From JANXVR01 sp034667405 (lineage in GTDB: Bacteria > Actinomycetota > UBA4738 > HRBIN12), in assembly GCA_034667405.1 (NCBI GenBank), contig JAXDJX010000029.1:33909-97908 (forward strand): 64,000 nt of DNA, in the 5' to 3' direction. Shown here piece after piece: positions 61,850 through 64,000 of this stretch. Below the pieces are notes generated by a model, which worked only from the letters and a program-made list of their open reading frames with translations, was not told where the DNA came from and made no database searches. The position numbers and the translations under genes are program-made. Position 1 is the stretch's first letter. Every line of letters begins with the position of its first letter.

Positions 61850-63178
61850 ATGGCACTTACCGCCGAGGCTGAGTACGTCCTGCGCACCATCGAGGAACGC
61901 GGGATCCGGTTCGTCCGGCTGTGGTTCACCGATGTGCTGGGGTTCCTGAAGTCCTTCACCATCACCTCGCAGGAACTCGAAGGCGCGTTCCTGGAAGGCA
62001 TGGGGTTCGACGGGAGTTCGATCGAAGGGTTCAGCCGGATCCAGGAATCGGACATGGTGGCGCACCCGGACGCGAGCACGTTCCAGATCATCCCGTGGAA
62101 GTTGGAAGCACCCGTCGCGCGGATGTTCTGCGACATCGCCAACCCCGACGGCACCGCGTTCGACGGGGACCCGCGCGGGGTTTTGAAACGCCAGCTGAAG
62201 CGGGCGGCCGACCTCGGGTTCACCTTCTATGTCGGGCCCGAACTCGAATACTTCTATTTCAAAGCCGACAACGATCCCACGTTCCTGGATCAAGCCGGAT
62301 ACTTCGACGAGACACCGCTCGACGTCGGCACCGACTACCGCAAGCGCACCGTTCAATACCTGGAGTCGATGGGGATCCCGGTCGAGTACGTCCACCACGA
62401 GGTGGCGCCGAGCCAGCACGAGATCGACCTCCGCTACACGGACGCGCTCACGATGGCCGACAACGTCATGACCTACCGGCTCACGGTGAAAGAGGTGGCG
62501 CAGGAGTTCGGGATCTATGCGACCTTCATGCCGAAGCCGGTGGCCGGAGTGAACGGCAGCGGGATGCACACGCACCAATCGTTGTTCGAAGGCGATCGCA
62601 ACGCCTTCTTCGATGGCACGGATCAGTACCACCTGTCGAAGACCGCGAAGAGCTACATCGCAGGGCTCCTGCATCACGCGCCAGAGATCACGCTCCTCAC
62701 AAACCAGTGGGTGAACAGCTACAAACGCCTCATCCCTGGATACGAGGCACCGGTGTACGTCTGCTGGGCACGCCGGAACCGCAGCGCTTTGGTTCGCGTG
62801 CCGATGTACAAGCCGGGCAAGGAAGGGGCGACGCGCATCGAATACCGCTCGCCCGATCCGGCCTGCAACCCGTACCTGGCGTTCAGCGCGATGCTCGCCG
62901 CAGGCCTCGCCGGCATCGAAGGCGAGTACGAACTCCCTCCCGAGGCCAGCAACAACATCTACGAGATGACCGAGGCCGAGCGCGCGAGCGCGGGGATCGC
63001 CTCGCTGCCCGAAGACCTTCACGACGCGATCGGGTTGGCCGAACGTTCCGACGTGCTCCGCGCGGCGTTGGGGAGCCACGTCCATGAGTATCTGATCCGG
63101 AACAAGCGCGAGGAGTGGGACGCCTTCAAGGCGTATGTCACACCGTACGAGCTGGAGCGATACCTCCCCATCCTCTGA
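61850..63178 (+). CDS. Glutamine synthetase type I, GlnA2-like
   Basis: 442 residues. GFDGSSIEGFSRIQESDM, VGPELEYFYFKAD, NGSGMHTHQSLF, RLIPGYEAPVYVCWARRNRS and YRSPDPACNPYLAFSAML match GS I. The adenylylation loop reads NNIYEMTEAERASAGI, not NLYDLPPEE, so GlnE control is doubtful. A shorter variant such as this resembles GlnA2 of Actinobacteria, or a polyamine or gamma-glutamyl ligase. It is preceded by a GlnR-type box. Confidence 0.88.
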   Translation: MALTAEAEYVLRTIEERGIRFVRLWFTDVLGFLKSFTITSQELEGAFLEGMGFDGSSIEGFSRIQESDMVAHPDASTFQIIPWKLEAPVARMFCDIANPDGTAFDGDPRGVLKRQLKRAADLGFTFYVGPELEYFYFKADNDPTFLDQAGYFDETPLDVGTDYRKRTVQYLESMGIPVEYVHHEVAPSQHEIDLRYTDALTMADNVMTYRLTVKEVAQEFGIYATFMPKPVAGVNGSGMHTHQSLFEGDRNAFFDGTDQYHLSKTAKSYIAGLLHHAPEITLLTNQWVNSYKRLIPGYEAPVYVCWARRNRSALVRVPMYKPGKEGATRIEYRSPDPACNPYLAFSAMLAAGLAGIEGEYELPPEASNNIYEMTEAERASAGIASLPEDLHDAIGLAERSDVLRAALGSHVHEYLIRNKREEWDAFKAYVTPYELERYLPIL

Positions 63179-63186
63179 AAAGCGTT

Positions 63187-63224
63187 GCCGTCGAAGGGCC
63201 TAGGTCGGATGCCCTTCGAGCGGC
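63187..63224. terminator. Strong inverted repeat downstream of the second glutamine synthetase
   Basis: GCCG-TCGAAGGGC (63187-63199) pairs with GCCCTTCGA-G-CGGC (63211-63224): 13 pairs with one bulged base and an 11-base loop. It starts eight bases after the stop. No T-run follows. It probably terminates or protects the message. Confidence 0.55.
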
Positions 63225-63235
63225 GGAAAGCTCCA

Positions 63236-63264
63236 TTGACACATCCCCCGAGAAAGGCCAATCT
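63236..63264 (+). promoter_or_regulatory. Promoter-like element before the repeat protein gene
   Basis: TTGACA (63236-63241), 17 bp, CAATCT (63259-63264). The -35 match is perfect and the -10 weak. About 60 bp separate it from the gene start, with a CCCCC/GGGGG stem in the leader. Confidence 0.4.
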
Positions 63265-63321
63265 GTGCCATCCGGCATCCCCCGAATGAGGTAGGTGGGG
63301 GCCTGAAGTCAACCTGAGGAG

Positions 63322-64000
63322 ATGTCCGTGAACCACAACGTAGATCCCGCCGCCACGTCCCCGCGCCGTTCGTTCCGCCACCTGCTGAGCGTCCTTTCGG
63401 CGCTCGCCCTGGTCATCACGTTCGTCTTCCAGATGGGCGGTGTTGCCCAGGCGATCGCGTCACCCCCCGACGACCCGACGTTCCTCACGCAGACCGACTC
63501 GTCGAACAACGCGATCGCCTCGCCGAACGGGATCACGAACGATACGACCGTCAAGCTCGGGGCCACGATTACCGATCCCGACTCGGGCGACACGGTGAAG
63601 TTGAACGTTGAAGTGCAACCGGTCGCGACCGCGTTCTCGGACTCGGCTACCGACTCAGACACGCTGGACGCCCAGGGCGTGCACACCGTCAGCGTCATCC
63701 TTGCTCCGGGTACCTACCACTGGCAGGCGCAAGCCGAAGATGACACCTCACCGAGCGCGTGGGTCGATGGCGGCACGTTCAGGATCAACGCCGCGCCGAA
63801 TGACCCAGCGGGCCTCGCACAGGCCGACGACAGCGGGCCGCTCGCCCCTGGTGCGGTCACCAACGACACCACACCGACCTTCTCCGGAACAGTCAGCGAC
63901 CCCGACAACACGCCCGGCCAAACCGACACCCTGCAACTCAAGGTGGAGGTCCAGCCCTCCGGGACCCCGTTCGACGGATCGAACACGCAACTGTCCTCCC
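63322..64000 (+). CDS. Secreted repeat protein (Ig-like domains), N-terminal part
   Basis: ATG 63322 follows TGAGGAG; the frame stays open to the window edge (226 residues seen). The N-terminus has a basic segment and a signal peptide (FRHLLSVLSALALVITFVF... AQA). Two related repeats of about 110 residues follow: one with NDTTVKLGATITDPDSGDTV and VEVQPVATAF, the next with NDTTPTFSGTVSDPDN and KVEVQPSGTPF. This is typical of large surface or adhesin-like proteins. Its full size is unknown. Confidence 0.85.
   Translation, partial: MSVNHNVDPAATSPRRSFRHLLSVLSALALVITFVFQMGGVAQAIASPPDDPTFLTQTDSSNNAIASPNGITNDTTVKLGATITDPDSGDTVKLNVEVQPVATAFSDSATDSDTLDAQGVHTVSVILAPGTYHWQAQAEDDTSPSAWVDGGTFRINAAPNDPAGLAQADDSGPLAPGAVTNDTTPTFSGTVSDPDNTPGQTDTLQLKVEVQPSGTPFDGSNTQLSS

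Noticed and set aside
63241..63320. c-di-GMP or c-di-AMP riboswitch before the repeat protein
   Set aside because: A GAAAGG and a C/G-rich stem are present, but the conserved cores of known classes are missing.

Overview
The window is a GC-rich chromosomal segment of a member of the Actinomycetota. The evidence is a mycothiol-type MshA glycosyltransferase, the 33-residue ribosomal protein bS22, a ClpS-DUF2017 pair, a GlnR-type orphan regulator next to glnA, an RsiG-like protein, and heavy use of GTG and TTG starts with ATGA/GTGA overlaps. Mycobacterial or Streptomyces-type cytochrome bcc genes are absent. Instead there is a split, b6-like cytochrome b, so a deep-branching or uncultured lineage is likely (inference). 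No tRNA, rRNA, insertion sequence or CRISPR array was seen.

Layout. 0-4.2 kb: a respiratory operon with split cytochrome b, Rieske protein, monohaem cytochrome c, an unknown membrane protein and a 36-residue membrane peptide. 4.2-11.7 kb: rex and a glutaredoxin; an ECF sigma/anti-sigma pair; a NicO-type exporter, TPR protein and DUF4331 protein; a 7-helix membrane protein. 11.8-20.4 kb: metabolic and housekeeping genes, including an HTH / Clp1-like kinase / bS22 operon, clpS, pyk and acuC. 17.97-27.8 kb: ten minus-strand genes, tightly packed or overlapping, running from a P5C-dehydrogenase-like gene through two aminotransferases and a two-subunit CoA-transferase to acuC and pyk. 28-32 kb: an FAH-family gene, a DUF421 gene, proC, proline dehydrogenase and a TetR regulator. 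32.0-32.66 kb: a gene-free stretch with an unusual array of small hairpins.

32.7-42.5 kb: mshA, an asparaginase, an HD-GYP phosphodiesterase, an RsiG-like protein, an HTH/nucleotidyltransferase pair with a perfect operator palindrome, ATP sulfurylase and APS reductase, a diacylglycerol-kinase-family gene, two secreted-type genes and a MoaD-like protein. 42.6-63.2 kb is framed by nitrogen assimilation: glnR and glnA on the left, glnE and a second glutamine synthetase on the right. Between them lie an accessory island (SUFU-like and ankyrin proteins, a Sau3AI/MutH-type restriction enzyme, a C5 cytosine methyltransferase, a MIG-like mismatch glycosylase and a zinc ribbon) and a second sigma/DUF4232 cassette. 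A UvrA-like ATPase and a DrrAB-type exporter follow. The window ends inside a secreted repeat protein.

How the genes work together. GlnR, GlnA, GlnE and the second synthetase form a nitrogen circuit; GlnA keeps the tyrosine motif used by GlnE, and spaced GTAAC-like boxes precede both synthetase genes. ProDH and the P5C dehydrogenase would carry proline to glutamate. Sat and CysH feed sulfur assimilation. The restriction enzyme, methyltransferase and glycosylase look like one restriction-modification system with its own deamination repair. Coordinates and motifs were read from the sequence; family names rest on recognised motifs, and no database search was run.
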